Assembly: GCF_033958435.1 (NCBI RefSeq)
Contig: NC_134161.1
Coordinates: 10,850,001-10,914,000, forward strand
Length of the DNA: 64,000 bases
Direction: 5' to 3'
DNA from: Carettochelys insculpta
Lineage: Eukaryota; Chordata; Testudines; Carettochelyidae
Shown: positions 24,521-34,668 of the stretch, one piece after another
How the letters are laid out: every line of letters begins with the position of its first letter
Numbering within the stretch: position 1 is the first letter of the stretch
Notes under the pieces: model-generated
The model's input: only the letters and a program-made list of their open reading frames with translations
What the model was told of the DNA's origin: nothing
The model's database searches: none
Translations under genes and position numbers: made by a program

Positions 24521-26240
24521 CAAACAACTTGCCTATGTTTGAAAATGACTCTTACCCTTGAAGACCATTCAACCTCGTCTCCATTTCTTGAATGTCGAGT
24601 ATTACAATGTATAACACGCGTTAGGGTGCTCTTTGGTGCTGTTTAAATGGTAGCCAGTGGAAATGACTTTTTTAATAACAATAGTAATAAAAGAAACATT
24701 AGTCCCACTGGTTCCTTTAATGTTCGTTGTTGTGGTTTTCTTTTTTAATAAAAGTTAGTGAACAGAACCGAACTTCTGTTATCGGTTGCTGACACGTGCA
24801 TGTCAAACTTAGTCGCTCGGTCCACATAGCGATGTTGCTGGTGGCTACTGCAGGTTTCAGGGGGGCTGTGTAACAGTTTAACGTTCATTGGAGGTTTGTT
24901 TTCCTTTTGGTTTTAAATTGTACAGATGCACACAGCATAATATCTGACCTGAGCCCGAATGGCAACGAGAGGGTTAATTTTTAACTTCAGGTATGTTATT
25001 CAAGAGAATAAAATTAAAAAAAAAAAAGAGAGAAGAAAAACAGAACACTATTTTTTCAGTAAGCTTTTTTTTCTGTAAACAATTTAGAAATAAATCCAAG
25101 ACATGATGGTGCTGTACCAAAGCCTTATACAATACTTACTCTGCGCTCTGTATAATCTCTCTCTAGCTGTATTGTTGCTCTCAGCCTCTGTTTTTGTGAA
25201 GGTCTGTAAAATACCAGCAGGGTCAGCATAGTCTGGGACTTGGCCCTGGAAGTTTTGCTTGTGTGCTTGGTCACCAGAGAGTCCAGGGCAGGGAGGCTCA
25301 TTTCTGCTGTGCTGAGAGAGGACATGGGATGCCCTCACCAACTGGGTGCTAGTTTGTTCTTGGCAGGTCAACGTAACCTCTGGGAGAGGGACAAGTTGTG
25401 TTTTGTTTTTTTTTTTTGTTTTTTTCCCCCCCCCCCACACTTCCTCCCAACCTGCCACCTGGCAAGCTGACTACACAGAGAACCCCAGGAATCTGTATGT
25501 TTCCCTAAGAGGGCCTACGGACCCCAATTCTTTTTTCTCACATCTCTACACTCCGCTTTTGACATCTGTGGATGTGCCCAGGTGTTACAGAGGGAGTTTG
25601 ACATCTAGCAGGAATGCAACCAGCCAGGACTGAGAAATCTTCCAGCTCTGCCACTTTGGCACAATACCTCGTTGGGGCCAAAGCAAACTCTGACTTTGCC
25701 TGGTTCTTTGTTAAACACCGTCTAGCCCTGCCCCACTCCCCTTTCTTTCCCTGTCCCAAACGAAGAGCTAACCTAATTCACATGCACTGGAGGCAACTCC
25801 TAGCCGCTTCTAGTTTGGTGGCTCTAAGCAATAAATCCACTCTGTCTGCCAAGGATATCGGCCCCTTAGGTACCCGAACTACTGCCAATTTAAAAACATC
25901 ATCTAATAAATGCTGGAGGAAAAATAATTTGAAGCCCTGCCTTAATGTGACTGGCTTGTCCCTAGACCTTCACTTGCTGGTATTTTAAGGCCTGCTGAGT
26001 ACTAAACAACTCATCACCAGTAACATTGCATGTCCATAGATTTGATTCTTTTTTTAAAAAATGTACCCAATTAAGAAAATTATGGCAGTGTTGCAATGTT
26101 ACGTAAAACTAGCCATTCTGTACGAGAGTGATGAATTTTGGACTGGATAAAGTTTAACATTTAATTGCTCCTCATGTAACATTACTTTGCTTCAGAAATG
26201 TTTTGTATTTTGATATAAATAAACATTTGCCTAAAAAATG
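24521..26240 (+). other. Candidate distal 3' UTR segment
   Basis: A repeat-poor, AT-rich unique block with several plus-strand poly(A) hexamers (24747-24752, 25007-25012, 26218-26223) and no exon. The last hexamer is followed by a T/GT-rich region, the usual arrangement of a cleavage site. It could be the distal end of a very long gene A 3' UTR, a non-coding transcript, or simply AT-rich intergenic DNA. The 124-codon open frame at 25614-25988 has no recognisable motif. Confidence 0.35.
26218..26223 (+). terminator. Candidate polyadenylation signal AATAAA
   Basis: gatataaataaacatttgcc has AATAAA, a likely cleavage zone about 12-20 bases later (cctaaaaaatgc), and a T-rich downstream element (ggttttttttggttttttt from about 26256). 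This is the most complete poly(A) site between genes A and B. Confidence 0.5.
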
Positions 26241-27181
26241 CTGGCCCTGAGGCATTGGTTTTTTTTGGTTTTTTTTTTTTTTTTTTTAGTTTCTTGGTGT
26301 TTCATTTCTAACTCCAGGCTCTGGGTCATGTACTCTGGTGAAAATCCCCTGTGTTCTCTAGTGACATTTCTATCCATTGTCCTTCAGAGGAGACTTTTTT
26401 GGGGTACTCCATCAGTGTCCAGTAGGTGACACTGAGTGACTCGTCCCTGCTTCATGTTACCGCTGTGGTCAAGGTGAGTCACTGGAGTATTCGAGTTTGT
26501 CTAGCATCTTATAGTCACGTTAATGTTGTGTGGCACAAGTGTAAACAGGGCTCGAGAAGAAATAGACCTGAAGTTCTGTGCCTGCCTGGAAAGGACGGTC
26601 CCCTTCCTCTCGTTTGCTCCAGTCCCCTCTTCCCCCCCAACCCCCAAAGTTGTTTGATGTCCCAGATGGTCACATAGCTGGGTCACTGTCCATAATCATT
26701 ACCAGATCAGTCACTGCAACAGTCTGCCCTTTCAGAGGAACTTTGGGAAGTCTATGGGAACAGACCCCTGGAGTAGAACTAAACTGCTGGATTTCTCCTC
26801 CTTATATTGTAGCTTGGTTGACGTCCCCACCTTCTGCATCTCCTTGAGTCATGCCAGGAAGAGTAACCATGTCCCGATGTCTTTTTGCCACCAGTCACGC
26901 AATTTTTTTAGCTCTCATGAGTTCATGGCAGCTAGATCATTCACTGTTTAACAACTAAGTTAAGTTTCAGAACTTCTCAGCATAAGGGAAAAGTTCTGAA
27001 CAAGAAACCCTTAGATTTTCCAGTGCAATTCAGCAAGTATTTTTCTATTGAGGCATGCCAGAAAAGGGTTTGTGTTGTCTGTTATTGTGCACAGTGCATC
27101 GGGAACAAAGCGCTGTACGAAACTACAATTATTGAGCAACTTTCAGCCTGGAAGATACCACCATTCTTTCCAAAGCTTAAT
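26241..27181. other. Intergenic, no gene seen
   Basis: Begins with a T-rich run (26256-26288). The rest is unique sequence with no exon borders or named repeat. Confidence 0.4.
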
Positions 27182-27300
27182 AACAAGCAGTCCTGTTGCA
27201 CCAGAGAGACTAACAAATGCATTAGGTCATGAGCTTTGAGTAAGATCTCATGACCTACTAAATTGGCTCATCTGAGGTGCTACAGGATGCTTGTTGTTCG
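27182..27300. repeat. Diverged head-to-head repeat pair (hairpin)
   Basis: The left arm (27182-27233: aacaagcagtcctgttgcac ... taggtcatgag) and right arm (27247-27300: ctcatgacctac ... ggatgcttgttgttcg) are reverse complements with substitutions and small gaps; the inner 9 bases ggtcatgag/ctcatgacc match exactly across a 13-base spacer. This is an older version of the structure at 50814-50996. The right side continues into gctacagagtaacagggaga, like the 'actaacacggctaccc' end of the family. Confidence 0.7.
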
Positions 27301-28524
27301 TGAAGCTACAGAGTAACAGGGAGACCCCTCTGAGACTATTTTCCAAACCCTGTACTGGAACCACTTGGCCCACTGCTGAAATGCAGACACCTCTAATATG
27401 GAAAACAAACGCTGTTTCTGCAGCAACGCGACACAACCATTTGGGGGAGGAAGTGAAGACTCACACACAAACTTTGACCAGGATTTTGGGAGGTAGATGG
27501 CAATACTTAACCATGCCTAGCTAGCTAGAAACTGGACTGCCCTCGGGGAAGTGGAGTTAATGCCTCATCTTTTAGGAAAACTACTGTGGGAGATTTAATG
27601 GCCAGTGCTGCAGATTTATCTATCTGGTGGGGGAAAAACGGCAGCTCCAATGCCCCTTAGCCCCATGCTGGGACATTGATGCAATGAGTCTGTGGAAAGT
27701 GCACCACCATGCGTCCCAGAAGCATCTCAGGGTTCCTTGGTATCCTCCTCTAGGAATAAAATATCTTCCATTTCACATTGCCAGAGAAATCATTGGATGG
27801 CACATGGCTCTGGCCAAGGATCTGTAAAATTGAGGATTTCTAATTCCCATCTCAGCAGCAAATATCATGTGAGAGGCTGGACGATCCCCTTGTGCCTCAG
27901 TTTCCCACCTATAAAATGGGGAGAGTGCTTCCCTACTTTCCAGGGGGCTGGGAGGATAGCACTGGGGAGCTGAAAGGAGTTTGGGGACCAAACACTCCTG
28001 CAATTCAGTTAGGTACCGAAAACCACTGCGGCAATCCAGCATCCGTGGCAAAGAAGGCCTCGACACCTTGGAGGAGAGGAGCCCAGGAACATCCAAAGAA
28101 GGATTAGAAGAGGAAAAATCCTGCCTCAGAAAACACAGGAGCCCTCTAATTGCCTCTTTAAGAGTGACCCGGGGGTGTGGGTGGCAGCCCTGGGTGTTAC
28201 TGGGCTGCTGCCACCTGCCATTGTTACAGCCTGTGGAGCCTGGTGATGCGACAATGCTGTCTGTTCAGCCAGGATTCCTACTGCCAAAGAGGGGAGCTCA
28301 GGCCGAGGGAGCGGTCCCCTCCCAGGGAAGGGGTCCCCAGGATGATTATTTCCACATGGTCTGTGTACATCTGGATCCATAAATGCATTGGCTTTCGTTT
28401 CCCACCTCGCAGGGCTCTGGTAAGGGGGCCATAGGGTTATTTCCTGGCTTAGCTCTGCGGACTCCCCAGTGGAGGGGAACACACGGGGTTAATGCCCACC
28501 TCACACCTGTCTGATTCCTTGCAG
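27301..28524. other. Upstream of gene B, no firm exon
   Basis: Contains a MIR-like piece at 27862-27965. A plus-strand open frame after an acceptor-like ...ctcctgcaattcag (AG 28008-28009) encodes a polar peptide beginning RYRKPLRQSSIRGKEG, but has no convincing donor, so it is not called as an exon. Confidence 0.35.
27862..27965 (+). repeat. MIR SINE fragment
   Basis: Contains cttgtgcctcagtttcccac and ctataaaatggggagagtgc, the MIR core. Both ends are poorly preserved. Confidence 0.7.
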
Positions 28525-28581
28525 GACATGGAAGTTGTGGAGACAGAGATGCTCTCCGTGCTGGAGCACTGGCTGAGGAAG
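28525..28581 (+). CDS. Gene B, first exon detected (may hold the start)
   Basis: The acceptor ctgattccttgcag (AG 28523-28524) and donor aag/gtgagc (GT 28582-28583) are both strong. The 57-nt exon is phase 0 on both sides and encodes DMEVVETEMLSVLEHWLRK, an amphipathic helix-like stretch. The second codon is ATG in a good context (gacatgg), so translation could start here, or the exon could be internal with upstream exons not recognised. It joins 29455-29559 without a frame break. The family is not recognised; the helix-rich, charged character suggests a coiled-coil protein. Confidence 0.7.
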
Positions 28582-29454
28582 GTGAGCGGCAGCATGTCTG
28601 AGTTAGAGGCGCTAGCCAATGAGACAAGGGCAGCAACCGGGGAAAGGGCTGCTGTGTTCGCGCCTGGATAGGAACAGAGCACTAAGTCCCTGATTTGGCA
28701 GTTCAGCACCTGGAGACTGAATCGGAGGGATTTTAATGCGTTGGTACTTGGCTAACGCAAGAGATGAGGAGGAGGAGGAGGTCTGGATCAGAGGCATTAA
28801 TACTAAGTAGGGAGAACCTGGATTTCAATAGCTGGTTACCTGGTTGATAATGGGGTGGGAGCAAAGTTGAATGCCTGAATGTTTGGGTCGGGGAGGGGCA
28901 TGAATTTAGTGCCTGTGTACTTGGATGGTACCCAAGAGGGAGGGGAGAAATGCGGTTTAACAGCTGTCTGGCTCATCATCTGGGCTTGTTAACCTTTGAG
29001 ACTCATGTCCCCCAACATGGAGGAAGAGCTTGTATTTTTGGTCTTCAGCTCTTAAATGCCCCTGATGGTATCCCAGGGATCTTGGTTCAACCTTGCTTGA
29101 AGGGCAAAGACTCGGGAGATAATTTCTGTGCCTAAGATCCATCATAGCATCTGCTTCGTGTTTGATACATCCCCAGTTGGATTTATTTGCTGAGTGGCGG
29201 GTTCAACTTATCTACCCTCCTGTGTTCCCCAGGTGGGCTGGTACCTGCTAGCATGCAAGGGGACTACGTGTTTTCCTGAGCTGGGCAATTGCTTTGTTAT
29301 TAGCCCTTCATTCTAAATAAGTTTTTAAGTAAAACTCCAAGTGCATAGGAACCTTTGAGGCCTGATACTTGCACTGTTCATTCTAATCACTGGTCTCCCT
29401 CCGGAGTTGCAGGCAAAGCTGCTGCCTAGGAAAGCTGTTTTGCTTCCTTTTCAG

Positions 29455-29559
29455 ATTGAAGAAGAAGCATCCAAGTTCTTTAAGCAAAAACTGGAAAACA
29501 AGACAGATACAAGAGCAGCCCCTTCTGGCGGCCAAGATATGGGAGCAATGAAGTCACAG
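29455..29559 (+). CDS. Gene B, internal exon 2
   Basis: The acceptor is ttgcttccttttcag (AG 29453-29454) and the donor cag/gtatct (GT 29560-29561). The exon is 105 nt, 35 codons, phase 0 to 0, beginning IEEEASKFFKQKLENKTDTR and ending in MGAMKSQ. The first half continues the charged helix of the previous exon; the second half is glycine/serine-rich and probably disordered. No known domain seen. Confidence 0.75.
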
Positions 29560-30785
29560 GTATCTCCTTGGGATGGTGTCTGTGGGGTCCAGAGGCAGTG
29601 TGTGCAGTGAAAGGTGGCTGGGGCTTGTACATAGGAAGGTAGAAGACAGAGCCTGAGAAGTATGTTAACACACCTGCCTCATGAAGCACTGAGTAGGCTG
29701 GTCTAGCATGGACAGGGGGTGAAGTCTGAGAACCTGAAGAGAACTGGATGCAATGCGAGGTTTTCCTTCTGGTGGCAACCCCAAGCTTGGCTTTTCAAGG
29801 CACAGCAGCTACATATGGCTGGACTCCATCCATCATCCCCTGGGACTGGGTTGAAAATGCTCCTTGTGTGCACTAAACCCCTTGAGCAGTTGCAGCCAGG
29901 TTCCCATGGACTTATCACCCACCTTCTGGGGCAGGTTTTCTAGAGTTTCTCTCTCCCCTTTGGGTATCCTCCAAACAAAGGCCCCATTTCTCAAAGCATC
30001 ATTAGCCAGTTCCTCTCAACGTGCCTGTTAGATGCCAAGCTCTTTTGAAAAGCTGTCCCTTGCTGGCTAGAATGGAGTCCTTTGGCCCAGAGGGTGCACG
30101 TCCCAGGCTGTAATTCCCATCTGCTTTATAGTTTGGCTCGCTTTTTCCTTTTCCCTGCTTTGTGCTGCAGTTTGAGCTAATCAAACATCTGCCTCAACAC
30201 TGCAAGGTGACCTAAGCTGTCTGCAAGGCTTACAGACCCCATTCTGTACAGATAAGCAGTTGCAGGTCGGTTTTCCTTTTCAGTCCCTGAAGCATCAGTT
30301 GACCTCTGTCAGAAGCAAGATTTAGTGACTGGTTCAATGCCCACTAAAGTTGGCAGAGAGATTCCCATTCGACTTGGCTTCAGATTAGACTCTTAGAACA
30401 TGAGGGGCAAGGAACAGTGTCTTTTTGTTTGCCCCGCACCATGCATGTTGTTTGTTGTCCATGACTCTCAACGATGCCAAGGTACAGATTTACTTCAGCA
30501 GTGCTTTGATCCACTGTGGCAAAAGTTGCTCTCCCTTGTGTTCCATGTGAACTTGAAAAGCAGCATTTCCGTGAAACTAATGTCACTGCCTTGCACTCAA
30601 GGGAAATAGGTGCACCTCAGCTGCATTGGGCATTAGCTGCTATGGTCTCGTTAATGCTCAAGTGAAGTAGACTGTACAGAGTGGATTTTTTTCTGGTTAA
30701 GATTCTGTGCTGTTTCACCCTGCTTCCCCTCTTGCTGAGGTTTGCTGTGGTGAAGAGTAAGATCTGCTCTCCCCACTCTCTCTAG

Positions 30786-30877
30786 ACCGTTCAAGTCTCT
30801 AGCACGAAACTGCCGGTGTCATCGTCTAGCCACGGTCTTTTGGAGGAGAGGACAAATATCCAGCTTATAAGATGGAG
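30786..30877 (+). CDS. Gene B, internal exon 3
   Basis: The acceptor is tgctctccccactctctctag (AG 30784-30785) and the donor gag/gtagag (GT 30878-30879). The 92-nt exon enters in phase 0 and leaves in phase 2. The peptide is serine-rich and then helix-like (LLEERTNIQLIRW). The split codon AG/T gives Ser with exon 31440-31517. Phase matching on both sides is the main support; identity unknown. Confidence 0.65.
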
Positions 30878-31439
30878 GTAGAGTCCTTTGTCGTTATCTC
30901 CTTGGAAGAGGCAAAGGGTGGAATTCTGGAAGGTCCTGAGTGGGAGCGCAGAAGTGAGAGGGGAAAAAGGAGAAGGCAATGAGCTTCTGGGGGAGCCACG
31001 TTGCTCAGAAGGAGATCAAAAGACCAGCTCTCCAGTGGGTGTACATCAGTGCAGTCAACTCATTGCAGCTGTGCTTGTTTACGCCAGCTGACGATCTGAC
31101 CCAAAGTGGGCCGTGTTTGGCCATGGAGCTGTGGAGTTTATATGCAACCATATATCAGTGTATATTATAAACATTTCAACCTTTTACAGAATTATGTTTG
31201 TGTGTTACACTGCCTATGGCAGCAATTTTGATCTCTTGGGTTCCACGAGAACTAACCTTATGCTGAGGAGCACTTTTAGCTTGGAGGAGAATGCAGACCT
31301 ACCATGGGGTGCACTGGGAGAACATCAAGGTTGGAGAGCTCCACAGAGCTGGGCTTGGGTGACATGCTGGGGAAGGTGATTTCTGGTGACTAGGCCACCC
31401 TCATAAAAACACCTGAATGCACTTGTATGGTTCTTACAG

Positions 31440-31517
31440 TCACACCCGGGTCTATCGCGTATCGAGTGACATCAGAAACGAAGCCATGCAGGAAAGGCTG
31501 GAAAAAGTGCGCAACAG
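31440..31517 (+). CDS. Gene B, internal exon 4
   Basis: The acceptor is atggttcttacag (AG 31438-31439) and the donor cag/gtgaga (GT 31518-31519). The exon completes the serine codon from exon 3, encodes HTRVYRVSSDIRNEAMQERL followed by EKVRN, and ends in phase 2. The charged EAMQERLEKVRN run suggests a helix. Two phase-compatible continuations exist downstream: 33179-33254 and 46172-46280. Confidence 0.7.
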
Positions 31518-33178
31518 GTGAGACCCTCTTGCCCAAGCTCTTCGAGCACCTGTAGGTCCCTACAGAGCTTCTGCCCAAAATGGCATCAGATGCTGTCTTT
31601 GTCCTCAGGAAGACGTGGTCCCCATCTCTGAGAGCTTGCTATTTTAGGGATGATGCAGTGGGATTATGCAAGTGCTGGAATGGGACCAGTGTGCTGGAGT
31701 GCTAGGGTAATATTGTCAGGATCCTGGGAGAAGGTAGGCAGGACTAGGAGTACGAGCTTGGAAATCCAGGGTCAGAGCCAGTACCAGGGTTAAGAATTAA
31801 GTTGAGGCTCTAGTCAAGCCATGAGTCAGAGCTGAACGCAGATTCAGGAGTCAGGTTGATGAGGTAGTGCGGTCACAGTTCCAGGGGTGGTTCAGGAGTC
31901 AGAGCCAAGATCAGTGCTGCAAGCTCGGAAACGAAGAAGGAGATGAATCCTGGAAGCGAGCTTGGTGTCCTCATTGTTGCTTGGATGCATTCCAGCACAG
32001 CATCTCAGGGACGTAGAGCCAACCAGGGACTGCAAGATACTGTCAGATCAGCTGAGGTGGAACAGTCCATAGTGCAGATTGTGAGTTGCAGAGAGTGGCC
32101 AGGATACAGTGGCTGCCGCTTCTTTACATAGCGAGGTTGTTGGTTGGCTGCCTAGTAGCTCTGTAGGCCTGGGTCCAATTTGTGCTGATCCTTAAAAATA
32201 TGGATGTATGGCTAGATACCCCGAGTGGGCCCAGTGAAAACTACCAGGTCGCCATAACAGAGAGAGGTTTCAGTCATTTGTGCTGCTCTCCAGATCCGAC
32301 ACCACTTGGAAGTCCACCAGCAATCCTCTAAACCAGGTACTCTTCCATGAGTGCGCCCAGGTTCCTGGGCTATCTGGAGTGTTCATTGGCTGGAGATCAA
32401 GTCAGTGGTCACCTTGTTACAACAGCTATTCTGCCCACTGGAAATTAACCCCTTGTCTCTTTTTTGTACAACAGAAACCCAAGGGGACTTTCACTTAAGC
32501 TGCAAGGTAGAATATTTCCACAGGGATAAAAGGAAATACTTTTTCTCTCCACATGCAGTTAGACAGTGAAGCACGCTGACACAGGATGCCTCTAAAGAAT
32601 GAGAATGGCCAAACATTTAAACAGCTCAGGAAAATACCCAGAGCGATGATAGTTAACACAAAAAGAAGAGAGAGAGAATTCTCAGGGGATAACTGTCCCC
32701 TGCTTCATGGTTCAAGCCAGCCTCCAGAGATTTGAGGGTAGCATGAGGCCTCAGTGGGGATGGATTAGCCAACCTCAGCCTTTCGTAGGTCTTGCACCTT
32801 TGTGTGAGACATATGAGCTGGGTACTTTTAGAGACGGGATCCAAGCTGACAATTCCTAGGTGGCAGAGCACATGAAAGAACACGATCCATAGATGTACAA
32901 TTCCAGCGTCTGCCTCTGAATTCAAATGGAGCATGTGCTTTCTCAGTGGTTTTTCCAGTGGGAAACTAAGTGTAGCTCCTGCTAAATGACACCCAGGTGT
33001 AGGACACTATTGTCAAAGCCCAGACTCTGTGGATAGGCGGCAGCATGTTTTGGGTTCTCGCTGGAACTCAGATCCCGTAGTAATGGGCACCGGTGCAAAC
33101 CTGTGGGCTGGTTGGATAGAAGTTCTCCCTGGTAAATTGTCAGGCCCGACACCTCCCTATAACATCTTGTTCCTTCAG
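31518..33178. other. Gene B intron with repeat-like block
   Basis: No exon recognised. At about 31720-31930 there is a block of degenerate short repeats of the form cagg-agtcagagcca (for example gggtcagagccagtaccagg, ttcaggagtcagagccaaga), probably part of a dispersed repeat. The remainder is unique. Confidence 0.4.
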
Positions 33179-33254
33179 TGTGTCCCAGGTCATGCTCCAA
33201 GCAATGCAGAACAACAGGTCGAACACGGACATCCGAGCCACAGCTTCAAGCTAA
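33179..33254 (+). CDS. Gene B, candidate terminal exon (short form)
   Basis: The acceptor is acatcttgttccttcag (AG 33177-33178). The first base completes a serine codon from 31440-31517, and the frame reads VSQVMLQAMQNNRSNTDIRA then TASS and TAA at 33252-33254. The hydrophobic spacing continues the helix of the previous exon, which makes this exon believable. A strong donor-like cag/gtaggg lies 9 bases after the stop, and a weak one (cag/gtcgaa, GT 33218-33219) in phase 2 inside it, so the exon might instead be internal and spliced to 46172. Confidence 0.5.
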
Positions 33255-33599
33255 ATATAGCAGGTAGGGCGGGTGGGCCGTGGGAGAGGAGTCTCGCTTC
33301 GTTCCTTGATTTGTGCTCCCGCCTGTCAGACCTGCCACTTCCATACACCTGCCCCTACTCAGTAAACTGTCTGTGCGGAGCTTAGCATGGGCCTTGCTCT
33401 CCATTTAGTCCAGCCCTGAGCATCATCCTCTCTCTCTTCTCCCAGCCTTCCCAGATGGCCTCCCCCAGCTGATTCCCAGGCTAACAGGAAACTTCGGCCA
33501 TTTGTGCCGAGACTTGTAGGTCCAAGTAATCAAGTGTCAGGATAACGAGCAATTTCTCCCGAGTGAATTACGCCAGTGCCCCACCACCACTGCACTCTG
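33255..33599. other. Non-coding stretch within gene B
   Basis: Either the 3' UTR of the short form or intron of the long form. No AATAAA close to the stop was seen. No repeat recognised. Confidence 0.35.
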
Positions 33600-33873
33600 T
33601 GTGTCTCAGGGCCACGTGCCGGGAGTGCTGTCTGCTGCTCTGTGCACATGCCCCCCGTCCCCTTGGTGGGAGAAGTGTGTGGCTGCAGAGGCAGAGACTC
33701 TGGAGCAGCAGCAGCCGTGGCGGTGGCTCTGATGAGCCGCTGGCATGGAGTTTGAATGGGGGAAGGGCTGGGGGTGCCTGGCTCTGGCGCGGGGAGAGAG
33801 GGCTGGGCGTGCCATGAGATTGTAACGAGCGCTGAAGTGCGCCGGGAGGTGGTACGAGTTGCTGAGCTCTGAT
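33600..33873 (+). repeat. Direct repeat unit, left copy
   Basis: Aligns with 34433-34668 over landmarks in the same order: gtgtctcag/gtgcctcag, gctctgtgcacatgc/gctctgcacacgca, gtgggagaag in both, ggggtgcctggctctgg in both, gatgagcgctga-like and gttgctgagctctga in both. The two copies flank a minisatellite in direct orientation. Origin unknown; possibly LTR-like or a duplicated composite repeat. Confidence 0.7.
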
Positions 33874-33875
33874 CT

Positions 33876-34320
33876 AGTGGTTAGGGTGGATGATGGGACT
33901 GGGAGCCAAGACTCCTGGGTTCCGTGCCAGCCCTGGGAGAGGTGGGTGGGAGGACAAGCTCGTGGTTAGGGGAGCGAGGCTGGGAGCCAGGAATGCTGGG
34001 CTCTATCTCCCCCACCAGAGGGGGTGGGAGTAGAGTGGTTAGAGGGGAGGGAGGCTGGGAGGCAGGACTCTGGGGATTTATTACCCCCCACACCCAAGCC
34101 TAGTGTTTAGAGCAGGGGGTTGAGAGCCAGGAGTCCTGGGTTCTGTTCCCTCTCACCCAGGCACGGGCTGGGAGTCCAGTGGTTAGAGTGGAAGGAGGTT
34201 GAGTTCTCTCACCCCCAGGAACGGGGTGGGAGTTTTATCTAGTTTTTTAAGTACAGGGCTGGGAGCCAGGAGTCCTGGGTTCTGTTCCCACCGCAGGGAG
34301 GATGGTGGGAGCTTGCGGGG
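33876..34320 (+). repeat. Minisatellite, 65-80 bp unit, about six copies
   Basis: Repeated 'gtggttag...gctgggagccaggagtcctgggttctgt...' units begin near 33901, 33981, 34057, 34122, 34190 (degraded) and 34261. Copies are diverged and vary in length. The unit resembles part of a tRNA-derived SINE often seen as tandem arrays in sauropsids. It lies between the two direct repeats. Confidence 0.8.
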
Positions 34321-34432
34321 CTGAGGATGTAGGACTATTGGGCTCCCCACCCCAGCCCCGGGCTGGGACTGATGCAGTGCTCTGCAGCCCATGTGTTGTG
34401 GCACACTGGTGCACTATCAAGTAGCACTGAGT

Positions 34433-34668
34433 GTGCCTCAGAGCTGCAGACTGCCGCCCACCGCTCTGCACACGCACCCCACAGCTTAGTGGGAGAAGCC
34501 TGTGGCAGTGGCAGTAGCTCTGGTAAGTTGCACGCATGGAGCTAGAGCAGGGGGCGGGGGGTGCCTGGCTCTGGGGGCGGAGACGGGATGATAGATATAT
34601 TGGGCCTGCTGTGAAATTGTGATGAGCGCTGACATGTGCCATGAGGTGATAGAAGTTGCTGAGCTCTG
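34433..34668 (+). repeat. Direct repeat unit, right copy
   Basis: Right-hand partner of 33600-33873 on the other side of the minisatellite; shares gtgggagaag, ggggtgcctggctctgg, gatgagcgctga and gttgctgagctctga in order. It lacks part of the left copy and has its own short insertion (atgatagatatatt). Confidence 0.7.

Noticed and set aside
25614..25988. 124-codon plus open frame just before the poly(A) site
   Set aside because: No recognisable motif; begins mid-sequence without a promoter or splice site. More likely untranslated sequence, though a short translated frame is not excluded.
33876..34320. Minisatellite considered as a coding tandem-repeat protein
   Set aside because: Unit length varies and is not kept in a multiple of three; stops occur in all frames across the array.
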